64,000 nt of DNA from Delphinapterus leucas (taxonomy: Eukaryota > Chordata > Mammalia > Artiodactyla > Monodontidae): the NCBI RefSeq assembly GCF_002288925.2, contig NW_022098069.1, positions 73,138,096 through 73,202,095 of the forward strand. The letters run 5' to 3'. The notes beneath the pieces were generated by a model. It was not told where the DNA came from. It saw only the letters and a list, made by a program, of their open reading frames with translations, and made no database searches. Position 1 is the first letter of the stretch. Each line of letters begins with the position of its first letter. Shown piece by piece: positions 33,250 to 46,260 of this stretch. The translations under genes and the position numbers were made by a program.

Positions 33250-35785
33250 GCAAAGAGTTTGCACTTCATCACATCTATACAAGGTAGCACCATTGTAGTG
33301 TCTTAGGAGAAGCTGTAGCAGTTAATTCCACAGCAGATATAATCCTACCAATGAGACCAGCATACCAGATGGCCAGCAGCCATCTCACCTCAACAGTACG
33401 AGTTGGTCTCTTTAAGTCTCCTTTATCTAGTTTCCATGACTGACTAGCATTCTCCATAAGTGAGTGGATATATTCCACCAGGTTACAGTGAAGTCTGACT
33501 CACCTGGGGGTCATTTGGATTTTTACAATCTGATCATTCTGTGTTGATACTAAAGTGTCCATCCCAAAGTGTAATCTGATTCCCAAACTCCTGGAGAAAC
33601 CTCACCACAGAGCGCACCTCATGGTATTCAAATGGTCAGATGTGCATTTCAAATACATATATCATTCTCTCTGTAATATACACAACAGATTGCAAAGAGA
33701 AATGGCTGCTGAATATGAAAACCAGGTAGTAGACTATAGAAATGGTCTGGCCAAGAAATGATGAGGGTCCAACTAGGGCAATCATGATGGAGACGGGGAG
33801 GAGGGTCCAGAGTTACCTGAAGTCACAATCCTCCCACTTACAGAGAAATTACTCTTCCCATTATAAGGTTGCAACCTGAAAATATCTTAATCTAGTATTA
33901 AATAAATATAATCAAAATATCACATATACAATAGGAGGGTTTTCTTTTTTATTTGCCAACTCAGAATTTGAGCACTGGTTTAGTATTTTTATACAAAAAA
34001 AACCCCACACACATTAATGAAAATATTCATTGAGGTAGAATTTACGTGGCATCATAACTGTAAAGACTTCATATCAATCTTGTAATTGTAACAATGAAAA
34101 CACATTCACAAAAGTGGCAGAATTAAAATAATGATCAGATTTCTCATTATGAATGAGCTCATGAAATGAAATTAGCTGCTTCTCCAAAAATATCACTTCG
34201 TATTTGTTGCAGAAGAACTGGAAGAGCACAGAGCATTACAGAGAAAATTGGGCTTTTTTCATGTTTGTTTTCTGTCAACTGTGTTATTTGCCAAAAGGAA
34301 TTTTTCTCTCTTTTTTCCCTTACTCATCTCTTGTTCTTGAATGTAACATGCCAACATTACTTATCACAATAAACTTTAATTGCTTTATATTTATAGACTG
34401 CTTAAATTAGTTCCTTTAGTTCTTTTTAGGTGAGAGTCTTCTCTCTCTTATATTTACACAGCTCCCAACCTACTTCACAACTGTTGTGTGTGTGTACATA
34501 TAGATGTATATACATGTACATATATACATATATAATATACAGTATGTTTTGCAGTGCTTCTTCAGGTATTACATAATATAGGCACATCTTTCTATGAATG
34601 TTTGTCTAGCAGCTTAGGAAAGTGACTTTTGCAAACTTTATCACTTGCTACTGAGTTATCAAATCAAAAGTAAGGTTGAGATTGCAGCAACAGTACCTAA
34701 TTTCAACAGCAAACAAGTGTCTTACACATGTGAGATGAGAATCTCATTAAACTTGCAAAAGTTTTCCTTTTAGAAGTGATGTACATTTTGAAAATTGAGG
34801 TATCTGGTATTTTACGACTTGCTTGAGAATTGCTTAAAGTCCTACACCACACAGGCCCTTAACTTTAAGAGTATTTGCCTCTTACCTAATGCCATCTGGT
34901 GTAGATCAGTTTATTATATATAGCATCATCTCCAAAGAATTCTCTATATTACTTATAAATATTATAATATGGGTTGTAATAAGTTATGAAAAAATGCAAA
35001 CACATCTGGAGGTCATTTAACAAAAATCAATAAACCGTTTATGAATTGAGCTATCATTCAGATGTTAATCTGATTGGCTCACTAAACATTGCCAGTTTTC
35101 ACTAAACATTGCCAGTTTGTCCAAACATGCCTCAGAATCGATCAAAAGACTCAGTGGCTACATAAACACTAATTAATTTTTTCATAACACTATTCCTTAG
35201 AAAGCTATAATCCTCTTACACTGGTGAATCTTTATTTGGGCAATAGAAATGTGAACACGTCGAGCTACAGTCAAAAGGAAATACAGTTGTAGAGGATTAT
35301 AACTCTCTATCATCTAGGCAGCCTATATAAGAGAAACTACTCATTAAAGATTACTTTGCCCAAGTTTTCTAAATCATTACTTCAAACCTCAACGTCCCTT
35401 TATCTATGCCAATATAACTATCAGATATTCCCATAGAAAGAGTCCCTTGGACATTTTCAAACCACCAAAACCACAGTCACACATATTTATAATCCCAATG
35501 GACTTGCCCTTGCAAAATTGCAATTGATTTCAGCAAGACACACCCATTCCCCAGAGTACTGTCAGCTTTTCTCATCTACTTTAATGAGAGAAAACATTCT
35601 ATTAATAAAGCAGGTGGCAACCATTACAAATGTTTTATGAAATATTAAATAGTGGGGGATTTCTCTGAGCCAAGGAACAGTAATAGGCAATATCCACTAT
35701 GTACAGTGTACTGGCAAAGTCGCCCTTTTATAGACTCTCACCAGAATTGAGTGGTTTGACATCTCACCCTAAAAGACCGGAAGGT
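33250..35785. other. Gene-free stretch with small repeats
   Basis: The minus strand at 33275-33478 is open for 67 codons, but I cannot relate it to any family. About 33690-33830 ('gtagtagactatagaaatgg', 'tgatggagacggggaggagg') belongs to the same ancient repeat as 59270-59525. A (TATG/TACA)n-like tract is at 34488-34545. A perfect 20-bp tandem duplication is at 35079-35118. No SINE or L1. Confidence 0.45.
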
Positions 35786-35789
35786 CACT

Positions 35790-35965
35790 GTTTCTGACAG
35801 CCTGCTTTGTGCCAAGCACAGTATTAGACACGTTATATACATTATTATTTTACAGACAAGTAACTACAGGTCAGAGTAAATTACCTACTAAAGGACACAT
35901 AATTATAAAGGGTCAGACTGACTCCAAAATCCAAGCCCTTCCCACTTTACCACACTGTGCATAAC
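35790..35965 (-). repeat. MIR SINE
   Basis: 'ctttgtgccaagcacagtat', 'cgttatatacattattattt', 'cagacaagtaactacaggtc', 'gtaaattacctactaaagga' and 'tccaagcccttcccacttta' follow reverse-oriented MIR in order. Confidence 0.75.
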
Positions 35966-37399
35966 CCTAACTGGGGGTACGAAACACAAAAATGTAAAGG
36001 CATTCTAAATTAACTCCTGTGTCAGCCCAAATGTACAGAGAAGGCGTAACTCCACTTTGAAGTTAATATGGTTTTTCTCATGAGCCCACACCCCCTGGGT
36101 AGTAGGGGAAAAAATTACTAAACATCTGGTTTAAACCTTAGTCCAATCCAGTGATTTGAACTGTCTCCACAGATAGCATCTAGTGGATCCTCTCCACAAT
36201 ACTCTCTCTACCATAGAGCAGCAAGACTCGTTCTAGACCACCAGACAAGTGGCACACCCTCTACTCTACAAATAGAGTGCTTTCAATTTGCTTCTTGATA
36301 TGTTAAAGGTGATAAATACAGGATTTTAGAAAACCCTTTCTTGTCTAGTAGCTTAGCTTGCAAAAATACAGTCTTGGAGCAAATTTGAATTCAGAAGCTA
36401 CATTCCTTTCGACACCTTCTCTTTGTCCCCACCCCAAGTGGGATTCCTAGACCAGTCAGATCTAAGGTTATATATTGAGAAATGCAAAAGAGAAGAACAT
36501 ATGAATAAATTTCACACTAGTTTTACCAATAATACAAGCATGGGTGGACGTAGCTAGTACAATAGAACCCCAATTTTGTGAAATTACTTTGCATTTGAAA
36601 ATATAAACTTTTATTATGACTATCTTGTATATACTATGGAAACAAACAATGGATTATAAATTGTTGCAGAATCTTTTTTTGAAGGGTTTTCCCCCTCAAT
36701 GTTTTAATTAAAATGTTTAACTGTTAAATTAAGAACCAATTCACAAAATAAATCATATATACATAATATATATATAATTTTCCTTGCACTCCATCCCCCA
36801 AGGTAGCAGGATTAATGTAAACACCCTAGTGTGTGTTTTTCCACACCTGTATCCACACTTATACAAACATATATAGACATGCAGAGATAGAAATAGGGGT
36901 TTTTGTATCGTTATATAAATAATCTATACACATTACTCTTCAACTTGTTTTCTCATTTAACAGTCTTCAATTAACTAGTCAAATTGCTTAAAACAAAGTT
37001 CCACACAAATAGTAATGGGCACATGTCAAAATTTCATTTGACTCATTAATGAGGAAATCAGCAGAATGACAACACTGGTTCAATTTAGATATGAGAAATT
37101 TGGACTTATATAAATAGTGAAAAAAGGAATGTCATAAATAAAATTGCTAAATTAAACATAAAAATGGTCATCGTCCTACACGAAAATAAAATCTTAACCT
37201 TTGGGGTTATCTCCTTTACTATACAGAAAAAAATAATCACACCTTATTATATTTCTACAAGTTAACCTTTAACTTTACTGAGATGTAAAATGCCTGGGGC
37301 CTAATCAATTGTAAACATTAAGTCAGGCTAAGTCTCTCTTCCTCAAGAGAGAGCTAGATGACCCTCAGACTGGGCATGTTAGAAAATGCTATAGCAGGA
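35966..37399. other. Gene-free AT-rich stretch
   Basis: No open frame of note. About 36740-36960 ('acacctgtatccacacttat', 'gttttctcatttaacag') may be a decayed L1 3'UTR in minus orientation, but this is too weak to call. Confidence 0.4.
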
Positions 37400-37488
37400 T
37401 ATTAAGATCATGCAATCATCTTTTTTGCCTTATTTCCAAGCTTTGGAAATATTTTCCTAAACATAGTAGATCATGGATATCCCTCTGG

Positions 37489-37540
<52 letters not shown>

Positions 37541-37845
37541 AATTCACTTTTTAATAAATGTATAACCAATCCATAGTATAAATGTTCCACAAATAAGCCA
37601 ATAATCCCCCTACTGATGAACATACAGGGTTTTTTACCAACATTTTGGCAACTGCAAATAATGTTACTTTAATATCTTTGCATATATGTTCTTTGATAGT
37701 GATGTTCCTATTCCTAAGATAGAATCTCCAAAGCAGGGGCATCAAAATAAAAAAATATACAGATATTTTAATTTAATAGCTATTGTCAGACTCTTTTATG
37801 AGTTTTGACAGTTTGGGATGTAGTCCTGTGTATATTTTTACCCTT
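37400..37845 (-). mobile_element. Decayed L1 fragment with an (AT)n tract
   Basis: 'aataagccaataatccccct', 'aactgcaaataatgttactt' and 'gatagtgatgttcctattcc' resemble the reverse complement of the ORF2 C-terminus and 3'UTR of an old L1. A perfect (TA)n run occupies 37492-37538. Confidence 0.5.
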
Positions 37846-37952
37846 GTTAAGTCAAAATAATCCTAACAAGTTTGAAAATGCATGATACCCTTCTGTCTGT
37901 GCAATCACAGGAAAAGATAACAAGTAAGTTTCATGCAAAGAACTTAATGACA

Positions 37953-38280
37953 GGACTTCCCTGGTGGTGCAGTGGTTAAGAATCCGCCTGCCAATGCAGG
38001 GAACATGGGTTCCAGCCCTGGTCCGGGAAGATCCCACATGCTGCAGAGCAACTAAGCCCGTGCACCACAACTACTGAGCCTGTGCTCTAGAGCCCAAGAG
38101 CCACAACTACTGAAGCCCGCATGCCTAGAGCCAGTGCTCTACAACAAGAAAAGTCACCGCAACGAGAAGCCCATGCACACAACAAAGAGTACCCCGCTCT
38201 CACTGCAACTAGAGAAAGCCCGCGCGCAGCAACAAAGACCCAACACAGCCAAAAATGAATGAATTAATTAATTTTTAAGA
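37953..38280 (+). mobile_element. CHR SINE, long form
   Basis: It starts 'ggacttccctggtggtgcag', carries the long central block, and ends 'cccaacacagccaaaaatga' with a (TTAA)n-like tail. A perfect 15-bp target duplication, 'aagaacttaatgaca', lies at 37938-37952 and again just after 38281. Confidence 0.96.
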
Positions 38281-38629
38281 AAAGAACTTAATGACAATGA
38301 CTACTCAAACTATGAATCAAAAAAAATAATAAAATAAATGTATACATATTTATCGGTTCACAATAAAATGTTAATTTTTTAATTTGGTTCCCTTGATGAT
38401 TCTAATTCATTGTATTTGGTACTATTTGGCACTATTGATTTATAAATAAATAGTATGCCTTTTATTAATATGTAATAAGTACTTTGTTTCTTGTCCAGTT
38501 CAAGAAAATGCTAAAGTAATCAGACTATGCCAGCATTGTTTCCAAAACATTTGGATCCATGAACATTCAATGGTGGGAAAATTGCCATAGTCTTCATCAG
38601 GCTTTGAAAGTCTAACATGAAGCATTTGT

Positions 38630-38835
38630 TAATATATAAAAGGTAGAAACAACTTACATATCTCTCAGTGTGATTAAATATATTAGGAACTGATTAAATA
38701 CATTATGGTACATCCATATTCTGTAATACTATGCAGTCATCCCTTCGCCTGTAACATGCTGACCCTGCCTTTGTGCCAGGACTGTTTCAAACACTTGAGG
38801 GTACAACAGTACTCGAAAACAGACACAGTAATTGT
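38630..38835. repeat. Old L1 and L2 fragments
   Basis: 38630-38745 ('aggaactgattaaatacatt', 'atggtacatccatattctgt') resembles plus-strand L1M ORF2 C-terminus. 38770-38830 ('tttgtgccaggactgtttca', 'acacttgagggtacaacagt') resembles the reverse complement of the L2 3' end. Confidence 0.5.
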
Positions 38836-38849
38836 TTGGAGGACTGTTT

Positions 38850-41800
38850 CTTTTTTGTTATGTTTATTTGTTTTGTTTTTTAGATTTCACATGTAAGTGA
38901 AATCATACAGTATTTGTCTTTCTTTGTCTGACTTATTTCACTTAGCATAATTCCCTCCAGATTCATCCAAGGTGTCACAAATGGCAGTATTTCCTTCTTT
39001 TTATGGCTGAATAATATTCCATTGTATATATATACAACATCTTCTTTATCCATTCATCTATTGATGGGTACTTGGATTGCTTCCATATCTTGGCTACTGT
39101 AAATAATGCTGCAATGAACAAAGGGATGCATGTATCTTTTCAAATTAGTGTTTTTGCTTTCTTCAGAAAAATACCCAAAAGTGGAATTGGAGGATCCTAA
39201 GGTAGTTCTATTTTTAACTTTTGAAGGAAGTTCCATAATGTTTTCCTCAGTGGTTGAGCCAATTTAAATTTTCAACAACACTGCACAAGGATTCCCTTTT
39301 ATCTGCATCCTCACCAACACTTGTTATTTGTTGTCTTTTTTATAATAACCATTCTGATAGGTGTGAGGTGATATCACATTGTGGTTTTGATTTGCACTTC
39401 CCTGAGGATTAGTAATGTTGAGTATCTTTTCATGTGTCTGTTGGCCATCTGTATGTCTTCTTTGGAAAAAGTCTATTCAGGTCTTCTGCTCATTCTTTAA
39501 TGAGGTTGTTTGTTTCCTTGATGTTGAGTTGTATGAGCTTTCTAATATTTTGGATATTAACACCTTATTAGATATATTATTTGCAAATATCTACTCCCAT
39601 TCAGTAGACTGCCTTTTCTTATTGTTGATAGCTTCCTTCCATGCACAAAAGCTTTTTAGTTTGATGTAGTCCTATTTGTTTACTTTTGCTTTTGTTTCCC
39701 TTGCCCGAGGAGACAGACCCAAAAAAATATTGCTAAGACCAATGTCAAAAAGTGTACTCTTTTCTTCTAGGAGTTTTATAGTTCCAGACCTTACACTGAA
39801 GTCTTTAATCCATTTTGAGTTTATTTTGTATATGGTGTGAGAAACTAGTCATGTTTGATTCTTTTGCATGTAGCTATCCAGTCTTCCCAACACCATTTAT
39901 TGAAGAGACTGTCTTTTTCACATTGTATATTCTTGCCACCTTTGTTGTAGATTAATTGACCATATAAGGGTGCATTTATTTCTGGGCTCTCTATTCTGTT
40001 CTATTGATCTATGTATCTGTTTTCTGTGCCTGTACATGCAGTTTTGATGACTGTAGCTTTGTAGTGTAGTTTGAAATCAGGGAGTGTGATATCTCCAATT
40101 TTGTTCTTCTTTCTCAAGATTGCTTTGGTTATTCAAGGTCATATGTGTTTTCATACAAATTTTAGAATTATTTGTTCTAGTTCTATGAAAAATGCCATTG
40201 GTATTTTGATAGGAATTGCATTTAATCTGTAATTGCCTCTGGTAGTATGGTCACTTTAATAGTATTAATTTTTCCAATCCATAAGCACAGTATTTCTTTC
40301 CACTTGTTTGTATTTTCTTCAATTTCTTTCATCAACGTCTTATAGCTTTACAAGTATTAGTCTTTTATGTCCTATAGATTTATTCCTAGGTATTTTATTC
40401 TTTTCAATGTGATTGTAAATGGGATCATTTTCTTAATTTCCCTTTCTGATAGTTTGTTGTTAGTGTATAAAAACACAACAGATTTCTACATATGAATTTT
40501 GTATCCTGCAACATTACCAAATTCATTGATGAGATCTAGTAGTATTTTGGAGGCATCTGTAGGATTTCTATGTATAGTAGCATGTCATTGGCAAACAGTG
40601 ACAGTTTTACTTCTTCCTTTACAATTTGGATTCCTTTTTTTTTTTTCTTGTCTGACTGCTGTGGCTAGGGCATACTATACGATGTTGAATAAAAGTGGCA
40701 AGAGAGGGCATCCTAGTCTTGTTCCTGATCTTAAAGGAAATGCTTTCAGCTCTTCCCCATTGAGTATGATGTTGGCTGTAGGTTTGTCATATATGATATT
40801 TATTATGTTGAGGTATATTCTCTCTATACCCACTTTCTTGAGAGTTTTATTACAAATGGATATTCAATTATGTCAAAAGCTTTTTCTGCATCTATTGAGA
40901 TGATCAAATGATTTTTATTCTTCAATTTGTTAATACGGTATATCACATTAATTGATTTATGGATATTAAACCATCCTCGTGTCCTTGAAATAAATCTCAC
41001 TTGATCATGGTACATGATGCTTTTATGTATTGTTGAATTTAGTTTGCTAATATTTTGTTGATGATTTTTGCATCTATATTCATCAGTGATATTGGAATGT
41101 TCTTTATATATCTATTAAGTTCATCTGATTTAACATTTCATTTAATGCCTTTGTTTCCTCATTGATTTTCCATCTGGATAATCTGTCCATTGATATAAGT
41201 GGGGTGTTAAAGTCCTTTACTATTATTGTGTTACTATCAATTTCTCCCTTTATGTTTGCTAGTATTTGCTTTATGTGTTTAGTTGCTCCTAGGCTGGGCA
41301 CATATATAGTTATAATTGTTATATCTTCTTGTTGGATTGATCCCTTTTTCATTATTGACTGTCCTTCTCTGTCTCTTGTTACAGTCTTTGTGTTAAAATC
41401 TATTTTGTCTGATATAAGTATTGCTACCCCAGTTTTCTTTTTGTTCCATTTGCATGGAATTTTCCATCCCCTTTCCATCCTCTCACTTTCAGTCTATGTA
41501 TATGCTTAGATCTGAAGTGAATCTCTTGTAGACAGCATATATATGGGTCTCTTTTAAAAATCCATTTAGCCGCTCTGTATCTTTTGATTGGAGCATTTAG
41601 TTCACTTACATTTAAAGTAATTGTTGATAGGTCTGTACTTACTGCCACTTTTTCCATTGTTTTCTGATTGTTTTTGTAGTTCTTTTTTGTTCATTTTTTA
41701 TTCTTTTGCTCTCTTCCTTTGTGATTTGATGACTATCTTTTTTTTTTTCTTTTTTTTGGCTGTGTTGGGCCTTTGTTGCTGTGTGCAGGCTTTCTCTAGT

Positions 41801-44367
41801 TGCAGTGAGTGGGGGGCTACTCTTCGTTACAGTGAGTGAGCGTCTGTATCATTGCCACGGCTTCTCTTGTTGCAGAGTACAGGCTCTAGGTGCGCGGCTT
41901 CAGTAGTTGTGGCACGTGGGCTCAGTAGGTGTGGCTTGCGGGCTATAGAGCGCAGGCTTAGTAGTTGTGGCGCATGGGCTTTTTTGCTCCACAGCTTGTG
42001 GGATCTTCCTGGGCCAGGGATTGAACCCATGTCCCCTGCATTGGCAGGCAGATTCCTAACCACTGCGCCACCAGGGAAGCCTTTGATGACTATCTTTAAA
42101 GTTATATTTGGATTCCTTTCTCTTTTTTCTGTGTATCTATTATAGATTTTTAGTTTGCATTTGCCATGAGGTTCATATATAACAACGTATGTATATACAT
42201 GATTATTTTTTAAGTTGATGATCTCTTAGGTTCAAATGCACTCTAACAACTCTGCATTTTTCCCCTCCCCCCTTCACTCATATTGTTTTTGGCATCATAT
42301 TTTATATCTATTTGTATTGTGTATCCCTTAACTACTTATAGATGGTTTTACTACTTTGCCTTTTAACCTTCCTAATAGCTTTATAAGTAATTGATCTACT
42401 ACCTTTACTGTATGTTTGCCTTTACCAATGAGATTTTTCCTTTCATAATTTTCATATTTCTAGTTGTGGTCATTTCTTCTCTGCTTAGAGAATTTCCTTT
42501 AACATTTCTTGTAAAGTCAATTTAGTGGTGCTGAAACCATTTAGATTTTGCTTGTGTGTAAAACTCTTTATCTTCCTTTAAATCTGAAGGATAGCATTGC
42601 CAGGTAGAGTATTCTTGGCTGTAATTTTTGTCCTTTCATCACTTTGAATATATCATGCACTCCCTTCTGGCCTGCAAAGTTTCTCCTGAAAAGTCAACAC
42701 TCAAAAGAAATAATAGCTGCTTTTAATCTCTCTATTTTGACATTTTAATTATAATGTGTCTTGGTGTACACCTCACTGTGTTCATCTTGTTTGGGACTCT
42801 CTGTGATTCTTGGACGTGGATGTCTGTTTCCTTCTGCAGCTTAGGGAACTTTTTAGCTATTATTTCTTCTGCCCCTTTCTCTCCCTCTCCTCCCTCTGGG
42901 ATCCCTATAATGCATAATGCAATGCATTTGATGTTGTCCCAAAGACTTCTTAAACTATCCTCATTTTAAAAAGATTTTTTTTCTCTGTTTAGCTTGGGTG
43001 ATTTCCACTACTCTGTCTTCCAGTTCACTGATCTGTTCCTATGCATCATTTAATCTACTGTTGATTCCTTCTAATGTAATTTTGATTTCAGTCATTGTAT
43101 TCTTCAGCTCATTATATTTCCTTTATATTTTCTACCTCTTTCTTAAACTCCTCACTGTGTTCATCCATTCTTCTCCTGAGTTAATTGAGCATCTTTATGA
43201 TCATTACCTTGAACTCTTTAATAGATTCTTTATCTCTGTTTAGTTCTTCTCCTGGTTTTTTTTTTCTTTTTTTTCTTATCCCTTCATTTGGAATGCATTC
43301 CTATGTCTCCTCATTTTGCCTAATAATTTTCTGTGATTATTTCTATGTAAGGTAAGTTGGTTACATTTTCCAACCTTGGAGAAGTGGCCTTATATAGAAG
43401 ACATCTTATGGGGCCCAGCAGCACACTCCCCTCTGGTCACCAGAGCTATATGTTATGGTGTGCTTCCTACGTGGGCTGTGTCAGCCCTTCTGTTGTGGTG
43501 GGGCTGACTACCGTGGGCACACTGGTAGATGGGAATTGCCCCAGCCCAGTTGGCTGTAAGGTCATGCCTCATGTGGTGGCTGCCGGCCCACTTGTGGCTT
43601 TGGGAGCTGCAGGGGCCCAGAGCTAGTGCAGGTCAGTGGTGGGCAGTGCCATGTCCCAGCACAGCTGGCTGCAGGCCTGAAGGGGCTTGGGCTGGTGCCA
43701 GCCAGCTGGTGGGCAGGTAAGTGCCTAGCGATGATAGGCTAGGGTGGCACTTGCCAGCACCAGTGTCCTCGTGGTAGAACAAGCTCCCCAGAAAGGCTGC
43801 CACCAGTGTCTATATTCCCAGGGGGAGCCCCAGTTGCCTCCTGCTTCTCTGGGAGGCTCTCCAAGATCAAGTGGGTCTGACCCAGGCTGTTTTCAAATTA
43901 CTGCCTCTGTGCTGGGACTCAGAGCATATGAGGTTTTATATGTGCCATTTAAGAGTGGCGTCTCTGGTTCCTACAGCCCTTCAACTCTCCTGTACACAAG
44001 CCCTGTTGTCCTTCAAAGCCAAGCATACTGGAACCTTGTCATCTCAGTGCAGGATCCCCAGGCTTGAAAGCCTGATATGGGGCTCAGACCCCTCACTCCT
44101 TGGGGGAGAACCTCTGCAATTGTGATTATCCTCCCATCTGTGGGTCGTCTCAGGGTGGTGGGTGGATCTTGACTGTACTGCATCTTCATCTCTCCTATTC
44201 ATCTCTTTGTGGGTCCTTCTGTATATCTTTAGCTGTAGAAGATCTTTTCTGCTAGTTCAGGTCATTTTGATAGATAGTTGCTCTGTAAATAGTTATAATA
44301 TGGGTGCGCCTATGGTAGGAAGTGAACTCAGGGTTTTCCTACTCTGCCATCTTGCCACAGCCCCAGT
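38850..44367 (-). mobile_element. L1 LINE with intact 5' end and internal deletion
   Basis: The 5' end is at about 44367, where the minus strand reads 'ggctgtggcaagatggcaga'. The 5'UTR spans about 43330-44367 and is GC-rich. ORF1 follows: its coiled coil is at about 42960-43250 and its C-terminal region at about 42540-42700. A linker and a CHR SINE (41741-42081) come next, then the ORF2 endonuclease (41110-41660). At about 41100 the endonuclease jumps straight into RT palm sequence, so roughly 1 kb of ORF2 is deleted. RT (40200-41095) has FAND (40584-40595) in place of FADD. The C-terminus and 3'UTR run to about 38850. All frames are broken. Confidence 0.88.
41741..42081 (-). mobile_element. 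CHR SINE, long form, inside the L1
   Basis: The minus strand runs from 'ggcttccctggtggcgcagt' through the long central block to 'ggcccaacacagccaaaaaa' and an A-rich tail. A perfect 16-bp target duplication, 'tttgatgactatcttt', lies at 41725-41740 and 42082-42097. It inserted in the ORF1-ORF2 linker of the L1. Confidence 0.96.
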
Positions 44368-44384
44368 TCTTCATTCCTCTTTAA

Positions 44385-44810
44385 TGGATAGATAAAATTT
44401 GTTTACCCATTCAACCACTGATGAACATTTGGGTTGTTGCCACATTTTACCTACTGTGAATAATGCCACTGTGAATTGAAAGAAGCCACACACAAAGACA
44501 CACACACACACACACAATCACATATTGTATTATTCCATTTATATGAAATATCCAGAATAGGTAAATCCATAGTGTTAGAGTGCAGATTGGTATTTCCTAG
44601 GGGCTGGAGAAAGAAGTGAATGGGAGCACCTGCTCAATGGATGTGGAGTTTCCTTTTGGAGTGATGAAAATGTTCTGGAACTAGATAGAAGTGGTGATTG
44701 CACAATGTTGTGAATGTGCTAAACACCACTGAATTGTTCACTTTAAAATGGCTACTTTAATGTTATGTCAAGTTCACCTCTAAATAAATAAATAAATAGC
44801 TGGTGTGGTT
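44385..44810 (+). mobile_element. L1M 3' end with 5' inversion (twin-priming product)
   Basis: 44385-44475 is minus-strand ORF2 C-terminal sequence ('gatgaacatttgggttgttg'). It is joined directly to plus-strand sequence from 'tgaaagaagccacac' onward (44476-44810), through an (AC)n run (44494-44518) and 3'UTR blocks ('ttaaaatggctactttaatg') to an (AAAT)n tail. The inverted piece lies upstream of the direct piece in L1 order, the arrangement made by twin priming. Confidence 0.7.
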
Positions 44811-44984
44811 TCTGTCTCCAGACTAGGCCCTTACTGACATGGGCCTTCATTACACAAACAGCAGCCTTTGGATTTGCTTTTACCACCTGAACCACATTGC
44901 CTAGCACCAGCCCTTGTTCTTGTCTGTTCCTCCAGTTTCCATTGTTTAGGAGGTGATTCATTCTCAGAGGAAAGCATTGTCTTG

Positions 44985-45175
44985 ACCTGTGCCATCCAAT
45001 ATGGTAGCCACCAGTCTTATGTGGCTATTTAAATCTCAATGTAATTAAATAAAAGATTCCATTCCACTGACACTTGAAAGTGCTCATTGCCCACAGTGGC
45101 TAGTGCCTACAGTATTGCACAGAACATTTCCATCATCTCAGAAAGTTCTATTGAACAGTGTTGGTCTGCACATCA
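44985..45175. mobile_element. Probable non-autonomous DNA transposon (MITE-like)
   Basis: It opens 'tgtgccatccaatatggtag' and 'ccaccagtcttatgtggcta' and closes with blocks that mirror these ('gtggctagtgcctacagtat' and 'attgaacagtgttgg'). Degenerate inverted repeats surround an A/T-rich core, as in common mammalian hAT MITEs. No coding capacity. Confidence 0.6.
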
Positions 45176-45329
45176 CCAAGGGTCTTTCTACCGTAAAGCC
45201 TCCAAAGTATTTTGTGGCTGTTCATCAGCCTGTAGTTACAGCCTCTTTTAGAGTCTGAATGAGAAAAATCAGGGAGTAGGTTGGGTCAGGGACGTATATC
45301 TTTGCAGATTTCTCCACTTAACTCTAACC

Positions 45330-45550
45330 TTTCTTCAACCCAGTATTTCAGTTCTCATCCATCTCTCACCCTAAATACACAACAGTAATTATTGCATTTA
45401 TAAGTCTACATTTATTTTGATTACACATTAGTTTGACCTATAAAACTATAAACTCCTCAAGACCAGAGTTTTGGGGTTTTTTCATATACACTCCCCATGT
45501 TCAGTGGTGTATTCCTTGAGCACTCACCAAATACTTGCTGATTGAACATC
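45330..45550 (+). repeat. L2 LINE 3' end
   Basis: 'tataaactcctcaagaccag', 'catatacactccccatgttc' and 'cctgagcactcaccaaatac'-like blocks, ending 'gctgattgaa', are the decayed L2 3' terminus. Confidence 0.65.
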
Positions 45551-45920
45551 TGATGAGGCTAGCTCTGATTTCATGGGATTTGTTCCAAACTGAAAAAATA
45601 AAACTTCTGCCAGCACAGTGGTAACACCATGCCTAAATAAACAGAAGTGATTTGCAATGCTTTACTCCCATGATTTCTTCTGGTTTTGATTTTTTAATGA
45701 GTATACCACTTCAGAAACATTCTTAGTGTGGCTCAGCCCAAATAACTCCAGTAGGAGATGGTAGCCTCCCTCTGTGAAAACCAGCCCAGCACTAAATCCT
45801 TTTTGTTCCTGGGTCACAGATCAGATCCAAAATCAACCCAGGGTGATACAAGCCAGAGATATAAGCCAAACACAATGTCCTTCCCTCAAGACGTTTTCCT
45901 GAGTGCTCTTCCTACTGTTA
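45551..45920. other. No feature recognised
   Basis: About 370 bp without a repeat or open frame that I can assign. Confidence 0.4.
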
Positions 45921-46260
45921 AAAGATAAACTGAGGCATACTAAAATTTCTAAGAGTTTCTTTGAGCAAAAATTGACTTGAATCAGACAGCACTGAACCAG
46001 AAGTAGTTAGGAGCACTCCACTGACAGGAGCTCCAGGGAGAGACTTTTATAAAGAAAAGGCAGAAGTAAAGTAAGGAAATTATTGATTGGCTATAGCTTA
46101 GAGCCTAGTTGGTTGGTTGTGATTGGTTATCCTTAGGTTTCAATTTTATAACCTTGAGGCATTTACAGACTTAGATTTTGGTTTGCTTAAGTAGGCTGCT
46201 ATGGCATTAGAGCCAACTCAGACTAATGGCCTCCTTGTTTAATTAATTTAACACTACCTT
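45921..46260 (-). repeat. Ancient mammalian LTR
   Basis: 'ttgagcaaaaattgacttga', 'atcagacagcactgaaccag', 'agggagagacttttataaag', 'ttgattggctatagcttaga' and 'gagccaactcagactaatgg' follow a familiar ancient mammalian LTR. The orientation and family name are uncertain by eye. No internal region is present. Confidence 0.55.

Noticed and set aside
43357..44125. GC-rich stretch with frames of about 84-107 codons
   Set aside because: It is the reversed 5'UTR of the minus-strand L1, which is non-coding.
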